Below the pieces are notes generated by a model that saw nothing but the letters and a program-made list of their open reading frames with translations, searched no databases and was not told the DNA's origin. Source: Aquilaria yunnanensis (lineage: Eukaryota > Streptophyta > Magnoliopsida > Malvales > Thymelaeaceae). From it: a stretch of DNA of 64,000 nucleotides. Positions 33,004 to 45,385 of this stretch are shown piece by piece; position 1 is the first letter of the stretch; the number at the start of each line of letters is the position of its first letter. Position numbers and translations under genes: made by a program. The stretch covers positions 57,108,501 to 57,172,500 of the forward strand of contig CM077593.1 in NCBI GenBank assembly GCA_039654915.1, given 5' to 3'.

Positions 33004-35460
33004 TGTTAGTGTTGTGTCCAAAATCCAATCATGAGATGATTGTATTTTGCACATTGAGTAATGATATTTTGTTAAGGCATTAATCGAGTAATTGTGTTTA
33101 TTGTTTTGTTTCTATGTGATGTAATAAACATAATTATAACCCTAGAATAATGATATTCTTAAATGTCTCTGGTCTAGTGTTATCATGGAGTGGATTATAA
33201 TAATACATAATGACTATCATATGTGGAGACTAATATCAGATATGTAGTCTACATATGGGTACAAGTTGGAGAACTTGTGTATGGGACCGACCCACCATGA
33301 GAATGCTACATGGATTGATATATGAGTATCGTAAGTGATTCTCATAGTAATCATGGTATATGTAGTCCTTTGACCTCCTTACATGCGAGTCACATACGTT
33401 GATATTGTTGGGTTTTGGGAGCCAAACAGCGCAGTGGAATTTAACCGAAACCCTCCAGGATTCAAGTGAAACGGGGTAAACTGGGTGTTCAAAAATTTCA
33501 TACCTAATTTTCGGTTGAGATCTCTCACACAACTGTAGAGTTGAATCACAAAACCTGAACAGTTGACGTGTTCAGGCTCTCTATGGTATCCACACGAGCC
33601 TCTCGGGATCACCACGCTTCCACAATGTCCCGGCAGATGCATTTCTTTTGCGCTTGCAGTTCTAGCTTGTGTCCTCCAAGGAATTGCAAGAGAAGAGTGC
33701 GGCTATCCTTTTGGGAGGCTAGGGCAAGGAGACCTGCGAATTTCTCGCTTAAAAGTTTATTTATAGTGAGACTCAACTTCCGGGCCTAATGGGTTTCAAA
33801 GCCCTAATCCAATTAGGATTTAATTTCAGGCTTAATAATGGCTCAACTATTGGGCCCATTATTAATACGAAATTATTGTGAGACCAAAACCCAAATTATT
33901 AGCCCATGCACTCTAATGATCCAAATAGCTCTATGTGTGTGACCCAATAGGCTCTTACCACGTTGGCAATGATCATAAATCACATTTATGATCATAAGCA
34001 ATGAGCGGTGTCTAGCAACACATCATTGCTACCCAAGTGACAAGATTGTCGATGATTCGACTAAACCTTTATGATCATCACCGATGTATGCCATTGTCCC
34101 TTTGTCCAAGATATCAAGACTAAGCACGAGACATGGAATGTGTCACTCTCGTATAGCCCAATCTTTGGTTTCTTGATTACCGAGTAGACTAACTTAAGCT
34201 GATGACATTGATATCGTATATCAACTCATCCAAGCATGGCCATGCATTTTCTAAGTCTCACTCTATCAAGGGGCCCGAAGATATCACTCCCGTTACATAG
34301 GAGGGACAAATCCCATCTTGATCATACAAATCCCTCCGCATGATATGCGACATACCTAATGACCTCCTTCAAGTTTACTCAGTTACGAGCAACGAAGGCA
34401 AGTATCAAAGTATGTGACTCACATGTAGGGAACCTTGATGATCTTAGGTCGAAGGACTACATATACCATGATCACTATGAGAATCACTTATGACACTCAT
34501 ATAATGATCCATGAAGTGTTCTCATGGTGGGTCGGTCCAGTACACAAGTTCTCCAACTTGTACCCATTTGTAGACTACATATCTCATATTAGTCTCCACA
34601 TATGCTAGTCATTATGTATTATTGTAACACGCTCCACAATAATACTAGACTAGGGACGTTTAAGAATATCATTATTCTAGGGTTACAATTATGTTTATTA
34701 CGTTACACAGAACATAATTGTTGGATTAATGCCTCAATAAAATATCATGACTTAATGTGCAAGAATACAATCATCTTGTGATTGGCCTTTTGGGCACAAC
34801 ACTAACAGATACTTCCATTTGTTGCTCATAATTGAGTGAACTTGAAGGAGGTCATTGGGTATGTCATATATCATGTGGAGGGTTTTGTATGATCAAGATG
34901 GGATTTGTCCCTCCTATGTAACAGGAGTGATATCTTCGAGCCCCTTGATAGAGTGAGACTAAGAAAATGCATGGCCATGCTCGAATGACTTGATATATGA
35001 TATCAATGTCATTAGTTTAAGTTCATCTACTCAGTAATCAAGAAACCATAGATCAGGCTATATGAGAGTGACATATTCCATGTCTCATGCTTGGTCTTAA
35101 TATCTTGGACAAAGGGACAATGTCATATATGGATAATGATCATAAAGGTTTAGTCGAATCACCAACAATCTTGTCACTTGGTTAGCAATGATGTGTTGCT
35201 AAACACCGCTCGTTGCTTATGATCATAAATGTGATTTATGATCATTGCCAACATGGTAAAAGCCTATTGGGTTGCACACATAAAGCCTATTTGGATTATT
35301 TGAGTGCATGGGCTTATTTATTTGGGTCATGGTTTTATGATAATTTTGCATTAATAATTGGCCCAAAAGTTGAGCCATTATTAAGCCCGAAATTAAACCA
35401 AATTGGATTAGGGCTTTGGGACTCATTAGGCTTGGAAGTTGAGTCTCACTATAAAAACAT
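33004..35460 (+). repeat. Copia-family LTR in inverted orientation, interrupted and truncated
   Basis: Segments 33004-33405 and 34808-35460 together form one LTR reading TGTTAGTG rightward, as at 24563. It is split by another LTR of the same family (33406-34807) and stops near CACTATAAAAACAT, about 1.05 kb into the unit, where Tat element C begins. The missing remainder should lie right of C, outside the window, if C simply inserted here. Confidence 0.85.
33406..34807 (-). repeat. Solo Copia-family LTR inserted in its own family
   Basis: This 1402-bp LTR reads TGTTGGG..ACTAACA on the plus strand, with a 5-bp flank duplication differing at one base: GATAT (33401-33405) and GATAC (34808-34812). 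It sits head-on inside an oppositely oriented LTR of the same family. Confidence 0.9.
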
Positions 35461-35610
35461 TTATTGCCCTTCGACATCACCGTTGTGCAACATGGTGAGC
35501 CTGGAGCAGGAACTTCCGGTGGGGGAACGCCTGGATGAGGAACCTCCGGTGGGAGAAGGACTGCAAGGACTCAGAAAGGCAAGGGTCAAGAGCTCCCCGG
35601 AGTGTTTTTT
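35461..35610 (-). repeat. Element C 3' LTR remnant
   Basis: The sequence aligns with the plus-strand start of A's LTR: CATCACCGTTGTG with CATCGTTGTG, GAACGCCTGGA identical, and CCCCGGAGTGTTTTTT with CCCCGGAGTGTTTTTC. The rest of the LTR, the purine tract and the antisense promoter are missing. The first bases are TTATTGCCC where A has TGATGGCCC. Confidence 0.65.
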
Positions 35611-37029
35611 CTTTCTTTAGTTTCCCCGAGGTTACCTATCTTCTTTTTTGAGAAATGTCGAACGCTGCTCCACTGATGACCGTCCATCCTATTCCCAAGA
35701 GCTTTCTCCCCCTTGAGTCCCATCCATGCTGCACTACTTCGGAGAAAATGACGAACTGGGTAGCAAAATTATATTTCCCTACTTACGCCGTCCCGAGGTT
35801 ACCTTCCTCGGTCACGTATGGCTACATGGCCGATTCGGATGAGATCACTGTTTACCGAGCCCAATTGAAGGACGGTCTTCGGTATCCCCCTCCACGCATG
35901 GTGTGCGAGTTCTGCAGGTTCCATGGGATTGCCGTGAACCAGCTCCCTCGAAATTCTTACTCTTATTTCAACGCCTTTCTTTGCATGTGTGGGGTTTTTA
36001 AGATAAAGCCCCATTTTCTTTTCTTCATGCAATACTATAAGCTCCACCCGGTCCCGAAGGGTGGCTTCTACCTCTTGCTTCCTCGAGGGTCCGGGAGCAA
36101 GAAATTCACCTTTACCTTCGGAACAAAGGATAGTTGGTGGGGGTAGCAGAAAAAGTTCTTCTTTCTGTCAGTTCCCGAAAGATGGAGCTATGTTCCGACC
36201 AGATGGGCTTCGGGGGTGTTGAAGACTGACATTGTTGACCCTCAAAAGCTGTTGACCTCGGGGTTGGCCACTGAATTTGATGAGTTCGACCGGCGCATTT
36301 GGGCGGTTGCGGATTGGGACCCTGAGGTCCCTCCGCGTTCCTTTTACCCCTTTCCCATTAAGTGGGACCTTATGTCCGAAGAGGTCCTTCGGGAATTGGG
36401 AGTGATCCACGAGCACAAGTTCGACTTGAACCTGCCCGTGCTTGTTCTCCCAGGGAAGAAGGCATGGCTGATGATGCTTTTTCGATGGGAGATCTCGTAC
36501 GAGGCTTTTGCCGAAGAGTAAGTTATCTTCCAGGTTTGCTTATATGTGTTCCTTTTGGACTTACGCTGATGTTTTTTCCTTTTGCAGAGATGGGCGATCA
36601 ATCTGCGGAGTTTTACAAGTCCCTTTTTCTCGGCCAGGCTGAAAAGGGGGAGCAGACGCAGAGGAAGGAGCCTGCGAAGAGGAAGAAGACTAGCGGGGGG
36701 CTGTCCAAGGCGAAGAAAGCCAAATCGGATGTGCTTCCTCCTCCTCTCGAAGACGTCGTCAAAGTGCAGGACCAGCCGCCTGCCCGGTCTCCTACCCACA
36801 CCGATCCACCTTCGTATCCCGCCGCCCTCGAGACTACTCTGAGTCTAAATACAGCTACTGAGACTTCGGTCGAAGGGACTTCGGCTCAAGAACTCAAGGA
36901 GAGCAGGAGAAGGAAGGGCAAGAACATTCCCGACAAAGTCTGCGAAGTGGGCGAGACAGAGGACGTCATTACCGAGGTTCCACCAGGTTCATTCCTTAGC
37001 CGTTTGTCTATGAATCTTAGTGTTTTTGG

Positions 37030-39591
37030 TGTCACACCTCACACAGGCACTGGCCCAGTCACCTAGTGTTTCTCTCACCCAAACAGTAGTTTAGTTACCA
37101 ACTTTTCAATTCGGCCAACTGAAGTTGCTTAACCTTAAGTCTTATTTTCTTAAGGTATTTAGCCTGGGAGGTGGCCCAGGAGGCTTATGAGTAAAGCCCA
37201 ATTAGTTACTTACCACAGAAGTAAGGCCCAATACCACTAACTTGCAAAACAAGCAAGGCTAGAATTTAATGACTTGCATGACAAGCAAGGCTTTAATAGG
37301 TAACTTGCATTACAAGCAAGGCAAACACTCAATGGAATTTAAGTGTTTAAGATGTGTGCAATCAAGTGTGCTATTTAGAATGGCAACCAAGAAGCCCAAG
37401 GTATCATTTAGTTTAAAAACTCATGGTTTGAGTGCACATATTCAGCCATAATAGGTACAAAGGAGGTTCACAAGATAACATGCTTCACATTCATAACAAG
37501 CCATACATAAGCCCATAATCATTCATCATTTACAAGTCCAAAACCATAACACAAGTGCAAGCATAACTTGGCCCACTAGGCATAACCGAGACTACATACA
37601 TATGTACATAACCAAATGTAGTCTACCTAGTACACCAAAACATGGCTACATGCCATGATTCACAAAAGTTTTCATTACCCCAAATTACACTTACAAACCA
37701 ATACCTCTAATGTCCAAACAAGACATTCAGTATGCCATAAAGCAGGACACACTACAGTACAAGTCCTATGGCCATGTTCATGGTCATAAAGGTGAAAACT
37801 ATGATCAGAGCAATTGTCCACATATCCATGCTGCACACCTAGACAAGTCCCACACTACAAGCCTGCATATCTTAAGTCATAAGTCTCGCCCAACTTCAAA
37901 AATAAGACTTGTAATGTACAAAGTTAATCAAGCTAAGCACACATTGGCATATACCTTGATACACAAGCAAAGCTAGCATAACTCAATAGCAAACTCAACC
38001 TACTATAATTCAGACCGAATATCCTTTCCTGAAAAACAAATTTATGGGCAATGAGTACAATACTCATTAGAGTTCACCATTATTACCAACTCATTAAAGA
38101 GTTTATTTAGTTAAGCTGAGTGTATAACTCAAGGCTTAACCTCTTCAAGCTCATATTAACCTGCACAATATGACACAAGGACAACAAAACCGCAACATAT
38201 ATATATACATACTAGCAAGTTCAAGACATATAGGCAATAATAGTAAGTAAATGGTTAGCAAGCACAAGGAATCACTCAAGCACACAATGAACACACTCAC
38301 ACACCACAATGACCATTTGGCCAAATACCATAACATGTGCCATTGTGCACTTTTGCACACAAAACTTCACCATAAAGCCCATTCCACTAGAGCTCCGAAA
38401 TGCCTAGCAAATTGGCCTCATTCACTAGGATTTCTAGCACATGTCCATAGTCAATTAGCTAATCAACAATCACAACCGAAACATCTCAATGGCCCATCAA
38501 GTAACTAAGGTCATTTAGCATAATTAACCATCACTTAGCCACTTTAATACTTGAATCATGGTATATTACCAAGCAATCAAGCAATCTAGTGAACCCTACC
38601 TCAATTCCAAGCTTGAGTTCCTCTCGGTCAATGCTCAACACCCAACCGAAATGCTCCTCAACAAAATGGCCTAATACATCACTAATTAGGCATTAATACT
38701 CATTGTTCATGGAACTTATACCATGTATTCAAGGAAAACACAAGTTATTACCTCAAACCCAAGCTTGAAATGTCTCGGCCATTCCTTGTTTCTTCAAAAC
38801 AAAGCTTAATCTTGAGTTGCTAAGTGCCGAAACCAAAGACTCCATGCTAGCTTCCTTTTCTCAAGCTCCAATTTGCTTCTTTTGTGCTCTAATTCCAAAC
38901 CCTTTCGGTGGAAAGCTCAAGAACACAACCAAGGACTAGTTTCGGCCAAGAAGAGGTAAGCCCGAAATGAAGGCAAATGAGTTAGTGGAAGCATGCATTT
39001 TCGAATACAAGCCACATGTAACCAAAATGGTAATAAGCTAGCTTTCGGCCTCACAAATCTTGCATGGCTCTAATGAGACTTCACTCTTACATGGCTTCAT
39101 TTCCACCATTAGAACACAAGTACATTTCAGCAGTAACATCATTTCATGGCTCATATTGCCAAGCACAAATCAAAAGTGTCCAATATAACCATTAATCCCA
39201 TGTAATAACTGGCCAAGTACCTGTACAAGTACTAATTAGGCAAACCAAGGTAATGATACCTTAATACCTTAGTGGGGAACATGATTTGACTAGCCATCAT
39301 TCGATTTCTACCAAAACTAGCCTAGTAACACACTAGTCCTCTCACAACTTTGCATGGCCGAAAACTCCCACTCTAAAGTTGTAGTTTCATTAGCACCACT
39401 AATTTAAGTGTGCATTTTAGTCCTCCTGCTTTATTTTCTTGCAAATTTCCCATGGCCATTTTCTTTGTGCATTTAGAACCCGAAATTCCTCATTTTAGTA
39501 CAAACACCACTATGCCTTGCATTCACCATCTTTTATAGTGTTTCTCTATATTTCCTTGACCTGGGCCAAGTATTAGGTAATGAACCTAACA
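37030..39591. repeat. LTR-Y, unclassified LTR-like insertion in C
   Basis: This 2562-bp block starts TGTCACACCTCACAC and ends AACCTAACA, bounded by TTTTGG on both sides (37024-37029 and 39592-39597; a 5-bp duplication with one chance base, or 6 bp). It is AT-rich with no retroviral gene and no convincing frame. The TG..CA ends and duplication make a solo LTR the best reading. TGTCACACC starts are common in long LTRs of plant Ty3/gypsy elements, but I cannot assign the family. It lies inside intron 2 of C's antisense gene. Confidence 0.75.
37239..37322 (+). repeat. Three short direct repeats in LTR-Y
   Basis: AACTTGCAAAACAAGCAAGGCT, GACTTGCATGACAAGCAAGGCT and AACTTGCATTACAAGCAAGGC occur about 30 bp apart. 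Each is itself a weak palindrome (CTTGC..GCAAG), so each could form a small hairpin. Confidence 0.7.
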
Positions 39592-40711
39592 TTTTGGTAT
39601 CTACGATCTTATAGATGAATGGCTAAGGGATAACGTACTGATGGAACTTCGGCGTGATCTTGCAGAGGAGGTGACACCTGCTCCCTGGGTGGAAGCTCAT
39701 GCCCGAAAGAGGGCCCTTCGAGATGGCCATATCTCGAAGGACAAAGTACCGAGGGAGCCCTTCTGGCCTTTTACGGAGGACATGAACTTGTTCTCCAAGG
39801 ACAGCCAGTTGATGGCTCCCCATATGGGGAAGGGTGTGCTAACGAACGCCACCTTTCAGTCGCTCTTCACCGAATGCCCAAACGAGGAGATCCTCGCGGT
39901 GAGGATGAGCGAACATGCCGCATAGGTAAATTTCTTCTCTCTTTCTTTGGGGACTTAGAAAATTTTCTTCTAAATTTTTGTTGTCCTTTGACCTTTACTT
40001 GTGACTTTCTTTTTTGCAGCTCCTGGCGTATAGCGGATATTTCTGAGCTTGGCCAGAAAAGCAGACTGAGGCTCGTTCTTGGTCTGAGAATTCTCTGAGG
40101 CGGGCGAAGGAGTTTTGCGCCAAATATGCCCTCAAGTACGATGAACTGAGCAAAATTATGAATGAGGACTTGGAGAATCTTTGGACCAAACTTTGGGAGA
40201 GCAAGAAGGAGCTCCTTTTCGAATTTTCGGTGAAGGTTGAGGACCTCGGCGCAAAGTGTGTTGTTCTCTCTTCGGAGAATGAAGCCCTTCGGAAGGAAAA
40301 GGCGGAAGACGTTGAGAACCTTGCGAAGGCGCTTGCTTTGAAGACCGATCTCCAAGCCGAGGTTGATTCGTTGAAGAAGGAGGCCAAGAAAAAGAAGAAG
40401 AAGAAACTCGAGAGGGAGGTTGTTGAGCTTACAGCCGAGCTGTCAACTCTGAGTGCCGAGAAGGACCAATTCGACCAGATGATGAAGGTGTCTTATCAAG
40501 ACGGTTTCTGCTTGGCGCGGCATCAAGTCCTTTCTCGGCACCCCGAACTCGACCTCTCCTTCCTGGCCACTTTGGATTTTCCAAAGAGCCTAAATGAATG
40601 TGGTCGAAGCTGGAGTTCCTCAACCTCCCTCCTTTTGTCCCCGCGCCTTCGGATGCTCCTGTCCAAGAGAAAGATACCAATGTCGAAGAGGTTCCGGACG
40701 CTCTGGGTTAG

Positions 40712-41123
40712 CAATAGTCCTTTTCTTCTTTCTTTTCCTTGCAATCTACTCTCTTGTAATGTTGCCTCAGAACTATGAATGAAAATTTTTTCCTAAGTTC
40801 CCATTCTTTCCTTCAATCATGACTCTTTAGAAGTTTTTATAATTCTATGTGCATATTTTCGGCGAACATCCACGTCCGAAATCATGCCTTCGGGAAGCGT
40901 TGTACTGTTCTTCCTTTAGCGAGATCTTCCTGATATGTTGACTATTTTAACTTTTCCGAATGTATTCCATCGAGTCTTAGGCTTGCTAAGGAACTAGCAC
41001 CTTCGAAAAAAAGTCAATGTGCTAGAAACCCATTTCAGCAAGTGACCATATTCGATGTATAAACCACATTTTTACTAGTGATTTCGGGGAGGAGTAACCA
41101 CAAGCTTTTCTTGGAAAAAATGT
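40712..41123. other. Spacer between convergent genes of element C
   Basis: This spacer lies between the antisense stop and the pol stop at 41124. It keeps a few CCTTCGGGAAG and TCCGAA phrases reminiscent of the A and B spacer repeats but no clear array. No gene is seen. Confidence 0.6.
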
Positions 41124-43740
41124 CTAAGTGTAGAATTTTTTCAAAGAATCTAAATGCCAAGTGTTTTTCAACTCTACTCCCTCGGCATCGCCTAATTTGT
41201 AGAACCCTAGGCAGATTTCATTGAGGACCAGATAAGGTCTGCTCTAGTTTGCTCGAAGTACCCCATCTGATGGCCTTCGTGGCTCAAATTTGGCCTTTCG
41301 GAGGATGAGGTCCCCCTTCTTGATTTCTTTTTTCTTCACATGCAAGTTAGTAGCGTCGGCTACTCTTTGTTGGAAAGCCTTCCTCCTGAGTTCAGTCATT
41401 TCGCGGTGTTCTTCGGCGTCTGCTCTAGTTTGCCCAAAGTACCCCATCTGATGGCCTTCATGGCTCAAATTCGGCCTTTCGGAGGATGAGGTCCCCCTTC
41501 TTGATTTCCTTTTTCTTCACATGCAAGTTAGTAGCATCGGCAACTCTTTGTTGGAAAGCCTTCCTCCTGAGTTCAGTCATTTCACGGTGTTCTTCGGCGA
41601 GGTCTAGTTTTGCCCTCAAGCCAAGGTTATTTCCTCCTTGATCGAACACCTGTATCCTTGCTGAAGGCCATATGACCTCAATGGGAATACTGGCTTCTGT
41701 CCCAAACACGAGTGAGAAAGGAGTTTCTCCTATGGCCTTCGGTGAGTTGTGCGATAGCTCCCTAGTACACTTGGGAGTTCCTCTAGCCATTTCCCCTTTG
41801 CCTCCTTTAGCCTCTTCTTCAGGCCATCTTTTATTTTCCTATTGGATACCTCGACTTGCCCATTACTTTGAGGATGGGCTATCGGGGCGAAATGTAGTTT
41901 AATGCCGAGGTTAGCCAAGAATTCTCAGAACCCTCTGTCACTAAACTGGGTACCATTGTCGGCCACTATTACCCTTGGTATGCCAAATCGGCATATGATA
42001 TTCTTCCAAATGAACTTTTGGGTATCCTTCACCGAGATTGATGCCAAAGGCTCTGCTTTGACCCACTTAGTGAAGTAGTCCACTACAACTATGCAGAATT
42101 TCACCCCACCGGGGGCACTTGGGAGAGGTCCGATGAGGTCAATACCCCAGATGGTGAAGGGGTAAGGGCAATTTACTAGAGTTATTTTCTCCGAAGGTAA
42201 CTTCTGGATGTTGGCATGCCTTTGGCAATAGTCACATTTTCAGACAAACTGCCTTGCATCCTTTCTTAGGGTAGGCCAAAAGTAACCTTGACGAAGTAGT
42301 ACTCCGGCAAGGGTGTCTGTTCCTATGTAGGAACCACAAGCCCCCTCATGAACTTCATCGAGGACTGTCCTGACATCCTTTTCACTTATGCACCTCTACA
42401 GGGGACTTGCATACCCTTGTCTGTATAGTTCATCCCCGATGAGGAAGTATCTCCCAGAGCATTTTTGCACTTTTGTGGCCTCGGTAGGGTCTTTGAGGAG
42501 TGCCGAAGTTGCCAGATATTTCTTGATGGAATCTTGCCATCCTTCGCCCGAGGTTGCTACACGCATTAATTCTGTGCTGGGTTGCTTTAGCACCTCAGTG
42601 GGTTCTTTGGATTTGGCCAAGGTATCAGCTTGAGCATTATCTCTTCGAGGCACGTTTTCTATTTGTACCGAGTCAAACTCTTTAATGAGCTCCTCGACAT
42701 GGTCATGATACTTTGCCAAGGTTGGATCCTTTGCAGCGCAATCTCCTTTCATTTGCCGGACTACTAGTTGTGAGTCACTGTGGGCTGTAAGGTTTTTTAT
42801 ACCAACCTTTCTGGCTAGTTTTAGTCTTGTTATGTGGGCCTCATATTCGGTGATGTTATTGGTGACATCAAAGCCAAATTTGATGGCTTTGGTGGCTTTC
42901 ATACCCTTGGGCCCCCGAAGAACCACTCCAGCGCCTTGGTTCTCGGCTCCTGAGGCTCCATCGACAAAGAGTTTCCACTCTGGTTCCGTCTTTATCAGAT
43001 ATTCAAAGGTAGCTTCAGCATCCTCAATTTCTGGAATTTTGATGATGAAATCTACCAATGCTTGGGCTTTTATTGCCCTTCTTGGCTCATAAGTGTTGTC
43101 ATATTCTCCGAGCTCGATACACCTTTTTGACAAGCTTCCCGAATTCTCAACTTTTTTCATTATGTCATGTAGAGGGAGGTTGCTTCAGACAATGATGGGG
43201 TGTCCTTGAAAGGAGGACCGTAGCCTCTTACCGGTGAGTACTAAGGCGTAAATGGCTTTTTGGAGCAACGGGTACCTGACCTTGGTGTCGTGCAGGGACT
43301 TGGTTACATAATATACCGGCCACTGCCTTCCACCTTCTTCCTCCACTAGAACTGAACTCACAGCTTTTTCAGTGACGGCAAGGTAGAGGAAGAGAGGCTC
43401 TCATTCCCAAGGTTGCCGAATTGTTGGCAGTCGGGTTAGGTAGCTTTTAAGCTCATCCCAAGCTTCTTGGCATTCTTGGTTCCAAGGGTGTTCCTCGGTA
43501 CCGGAGTTACCTTTGCTCTTGGTTGCTTTAGTGAGCACCTTGAAGAATGGTCGACATCGGTCGCCGTACCTAGAAATGAATCTACTAAGGGAAGTGATTC
43601 TTCCGGTAAGCCTTTGTATATCTTTAGTCGTTGTGGGTGTTCGAAATCCTAACAAGGCTTCGACCTTTTCGGGGTTGGCATCTTTTCCCCTTTCTGACAC
43701 CATGAGCCCGAGGACCTTACCTGCGCTCACTCCAAACACG
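41124..43740 (-). pseudogene. Element C pol, 3' part (end of RT, RNase H, integrase)
   Basis: On the minus strand the order is RT C-terminus (VFGVSAGKVLGLMVSERG, FFKVLTKATKS), RNase H (EPEWKLFVDGASG, TAHSDSQLVVRQ, 43160-42396), and integrase with KLHFAPIAHPQSNGQVEVSNR and SYRTTHRRP. The C-terminal GDLILRKA region is duplicated in tandem (41238-41599). Stops, frame changes and a 181-bp duplication make it non-functional. The second integrase Asp is retained (DNGTQ near 41950). The pol stop corresponds to CTA at 41124-41126 on the plus strand. Element B entered at CACTT. Confidence 0.9.
41238..41599 (-). repeat. 181-bp tandem duplication inside C pol
   Basis: Two copies, 41238-41418 and 41419-41599, are nearly identical (CTGCTCTAGTTTGC, then CCCCATCTGATGGCC, at a constant offset of 181). 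Both encode the region FQQRVADATNL to ILRKA. Because 181 is not a multiple of three, the duplication shifts the reading frame. A, B and E have a single copy. Confidence 0.9.
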
Positions 43741-43745
43741 CACTT

Positions 43746-44606
43746 TAATGCCCAAGGGCTTCATCGTTGGTAGTCATGGTGACTAATGGAGGGACTCCCG
43801 GAGAGGAAGAACGCCTGGTGGCCGGTTTGCCCAAGGGAGAGTGCCTGAGATGTTCAGAAAAAGTGGGTTAGGAGGTCCCCGGGGTGTTTTTCCGGGGAGG
43901 AGCCTCCGACGCCCAAGTCAGTGGTGCTGAGAGAAGGCAGAGGAAATAGCACTAAGGGGATCAGTGAACTCGGCTAGTCATATTTTCTCAGAGTGAGGGG
44001 TCAGGATATTTGCCAGCCAGGCCCCGGCCAGATATTATTTCCTGGTATTTATAGGAGTGCCTAGCCTGTTCAGATCTTGACACGTGTATGGTCAGATGTT
44101 CCTGAATTTCTGGGCGTAGGGGGCAAGTAGTCGGTGGCAGGCCCCTTGAGCCTTGAGCCGAGACGGGCCGTGATGTGACTTTGATGGCGTCGGTGTGTCA
44201 GGGCGCCGTTTGAGGCGACTTGTGATGTCTGTGGGCGACATGTCAGAGGCTTCCCGAAATGCTCCTGCCGTACTCCCGAAGTCCCTGGGGGAGGTCGTCC
44301 TCTGGTACGGATGGTGCCTCTTCGGGAAACATGCCCTCAGTTCAGGGGTTCCCAGCTTCAGGGAGTTCCGCCTTCGGGGAGATCATGTTCGGCCCACGAT
44401 AGCTGGTGCCTCTTTTCCGAAGGTGATCTGTTTACAACCTCGGGGGGCTAGTAGTATCCTCAAGTTTCCTGGCGTGCCGGGCTCGGAGCTCTTCGGCTAT
44501 CTCCCGAGGTGTATGATCCCACCTTGTCTCGGCTAGCGCCAGTTTCTTCTGGCCATTCTTGTGGCAGGAAGTTCGGCCAGATAGAGGCGATAGCCTTTGG
44601 CTATCA
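43746..44606 (-). repeat. Element B 3' LTR
   Basis: 861 bp starting TAATGCCC (a decayed TGATGCC) and ending GGCTATCA. The purine-tract complement CCCCCCCTTT follows at 44611-44620. Confidence 0.92.
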
Positions 44607-44700
44607 CATGCCCCCCCTTTGGAAAGCCGAAGTGAAGACTTCGGTTTTGCATCTCTTTCCAAGGTTGTTCTGTGAGAGTCTATAGAGAGTAACACCTGTG

Positions 44701-44860
44701 TCGAAGGTACACCTCTTGCCCAAAGGTGTGGGCTGCTCGGCCTTGGCCTATTTTTTGGTGTCTACAAGGCAAAGCCTATGCCGAAGATACACCTCTTGCC
44801 CGAAGGTATGGGCTGTTCGGGCATAGCCCACCTTTTGGTGTCTTCGAGGCAACCTGCTTC
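44701..44860 (+). repeat. Two-unit 80-bp direct repeat, element B
   Basis: Units start at 44701 and 44781 with TCGAAG or CCGAAG followed by TACACCTCTTGCCC, the same repeat and spacing as at 13265-13424 in A. Confidence 0.75.
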
Positions 44861-45081
44861 TTTGCTTTTGTAGGTTCGTGCAGCGTCACGTCTGATGGCC
44901 AAGCGCATCAGTCTGAGCGACGCGTCCCAGTTTCTTTGGGATGTCAGAAGACGTGTCCCCTATTTTGGCACTGCGGTTGACACGTGGCACTCTGTCATTG
45001 GAGGAGAGTCGCGTCGGTTGTAGAGAGCGCGTCTTTTCAGGCACAGAGAGCAGTTATGGCAACGGTTCACCTTCAAAGGGC

Positions 45082-45142
45082 ACTTATGATGACGTTTCGG
45101 TTACCCACCCTCGGCCTATAAATAGGCCATTCCATCATAAGT
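45082..45142 (+). promoter_or_regulatory. Antisense-gene core promoter, element B
   Basis: TATAAATA at 45117-45124 lies between the inverted repeats ACTTATGATG (45082-45091) and CATCATAAGT (45133-45142), as in A. A CACGTG G-box is at 44981-44986. Conservation in two elements with diverged LTRs supports function, though this is not proof. Confidence 0.65.
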
Positions 45143-45385
45143 CCCTTTTGCCTTTGCTACTGCTCCTTTCTCTGCTTTCCTCTGTTTTTGCGCTTTCCCT
45201 TGTTTTCTGCGGTGGAGCTGTCTTAACAAAGCTTTTTTCCGGCAACCTTTCACGACGGCGACCTCAGATTTTGGCAAATCTTTTGGTGGGTTTTTGTTTT
45301 CCAGAGTGTTTTGATCCCTCTGTTCTTTCGATTTTTTTCCAAAAACTGTTTTCTTGCCTTTTTCGAACTCATTTTTCTGTCCAAA

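Larger units (their letters stand above)
35655..40711 (+). pseudogene. Element C antisense gene, four exons, broken
   Basis: Exon 1 is 35655 to about 36517 (FHGIAVNQLPRNSYSYFNAFLCM, RGSGSKKFTFTF). Exon 2 is 36588-36986 (MGDQSAEFYKSLFLGQAEKGEQ). Exon 3 is 39666-39925 (WVEAHARKRALRDGHIS), and exon 4 is 40020-40711 (coiled coil, GFCLARHQVLSRHPELDLSFLATL). Breaks: TAG at about 36145-36147 (Trp in A); a probable phase mismatch at the exon 1 donor; TAG as the last codon of exon 3 (CAG in A); TGA early in exon 4 at about 40044; and a late frameshift near 40595. Intron 2 was enlarged from about 120 bp to 2.7 kb by LTR-Y. Exon 3 is exactly 260 bp, as in A and B. The promoter region is deleted. Confidence 0.85.

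Noticed and set aside
37239..37322. Possible CRISPR-like or satellite array
   Set aside because: Only three imperfect copies at about 30-bp spacing inside an LTR in plant DNA; a local duplication is sufficient.
37710..38508. Short frames inside LTR-Y, such as His/Lys-rich ones
   Set aside because: AT-rich non-coding LTR sequence; no domain, no conserved partner and no splice context.
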